Assembly (NCBI GenBank): GCA_963540515.1
Contig: CAUTNA010000009.1
Location: 1-33,229 of the forward strand
Reading direction: 5' to 3'
From: JAFGMC01 sp963540515
GTDB lineage: Bacteria > Pseudomonadota > Alphaproteobacteria > Rs-D84
Length of the DNA: 33,229 nucleotides
Part shown: positions 32,871-33,229 of the stretch, piece by piece
Position numbering within the stretch: the stretch's first letter is position 1
Layout: every line of letters begins with the position of its first letter
Position numbers and translations under genes: made by a program
The notes under the pieces: generated by a model
The model's input: the letters and a program-made list of their open reading frames with translations, nothing else
Database searches by the model: none
What the model was told of the DNA's origin: nothing

Positions 32871-33229
32871 ATGTTCAAAATTATTATTTTCATAATTGGT
32901 ATATTATTATCAATGAATGTAACAAATGCAGAGATAGTATATGTTTCTTATGAAGATATAAACACAGAAGATAATATTAATAATTTAAAAGATATAAAAA
33001 CAGGAGAAGAACAAGAGATAAATCAAGAAAATATATTAGAAGAACAACCAATTAATAATTCACAAAAAATATTAAAAAATAATAATAACTCAGATACTAC
33101 AATATCTAGTAGTAGCTCTACCCCCCATACCACATACAGTAAATTATTCACCAAGAATAAAATCTAGGACTGCTATAAGAACTAAACCTATTCAGGTAGT
33201 AGAAAGTAATGTTAATAATATAAGGGGTA
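32871..33229 (+). CDS. Secreted protein gene, frame broken at a C6 tract, runs off the window
   Basis: As read, this gives 98 residues: a signal peptide (about 1-21, ending TNAEI), an acidic Asn/Glu/Ile-rich region, Ser5, then a short tail ending at TAG 33165-33167. The frame that differs by one base after the C6 run (33121-33126) stays open to the window end. It reads IPHTVNYSPRIKSRTAIR and onward, much more protein-like and similar in tone to the Arg/Ser-rich linker of family member 3. So the gene is probably longer and switched off here by tract length (C5 or C8 would restore it), or there is a sequencing error. It may be a fourth Cys-rich paralog; that is inference. Confidence 0.6.
33121..33126 (+). 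repeat. C6 tract at the frame break
   Basis: Six C directly after a Ser codon run. The frame before and the open frame after differ by one base. Short for a contingency tract, but it is placed as one would be. Confidence 0.5.

Noticed and set aside
1..33229. CRISPR array, insertion sequence, prophage or integrase signatures.
   Set aside because: I found no regularly spaced repeats, transposase motifs, att-like duplications next to the tRNA, or phage structural genes.

Overview
The window looks like part of the chromosome of a very AT-rich (about 30% GC by eye), host-associated alphaproteobacterium. Support for this is an alpha-type AddA helicase-nuclease, an alpha-type heat-shock (RpoH) promoter in front of dnaK, and scattered housekeeping genes in short operons. 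Cysteine-rich secreted proteins like these are, from memory, common in uncultured gut Alphaproteobacteria. I cannot fix the genus.

Layout. 1-4064 (-): two tandem genes for large secreted Cys-rich paralogs, the first running off the left edge. 4187-8168: infA, a CorA-type metal channel, a HAD-family protein, an ADP-ribosyltransferase-like protein, tRNA-Pro(GGG), acpS, the RNase P RNA gene and a small ORF. 8283-15119 (+): secA, dnaE and rsmH. 15176-19895 (+): an operon of a CPVC-motif membrane protein, a conserved helical protein, a third Cys-rich paralog and another secreted Cys-rich protein. 20191-23445 (+): rsmD, rplY and dnaK. 23550-23901: a decayed beta-barrel gene. 24380-29464 (-): a secreted Cys-rich repeat protein, a lipoprotein, an AlkD-like glycosylase and a membrane-anchored coiled-coil protein. 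29566-32712 (+): addA in three pieces. 32871 to the end: a secreted protein whose reading frame breaks at a C6 tract.

The most notable theme is an envelope repertoire that looks phase-variable. Two 9-bp G/C homopolymers, very unlikely by chance at this base composition, lie at exactly the places where length change would switch expression. One is inside the start of the Cys-rich repeat gene. The other fills the -35/-10 spacer of the lipoprotein promoter. A C6 tract sits where the right-edge gene loses frame. Around these lies a paralogous family of secreted proteins sharing an exactly spaced Cys signature (C-x6-C-M-D-x-F-C-x9-C-x-C). A second theme is promoter layout: many candidate promoters have 18-bp spacers with a TAGAAT-like -10, and three genes have the -10 box exactly 6 nt before ATG with no Shine-Dalgarno, which suggests leaderless mRNAs.
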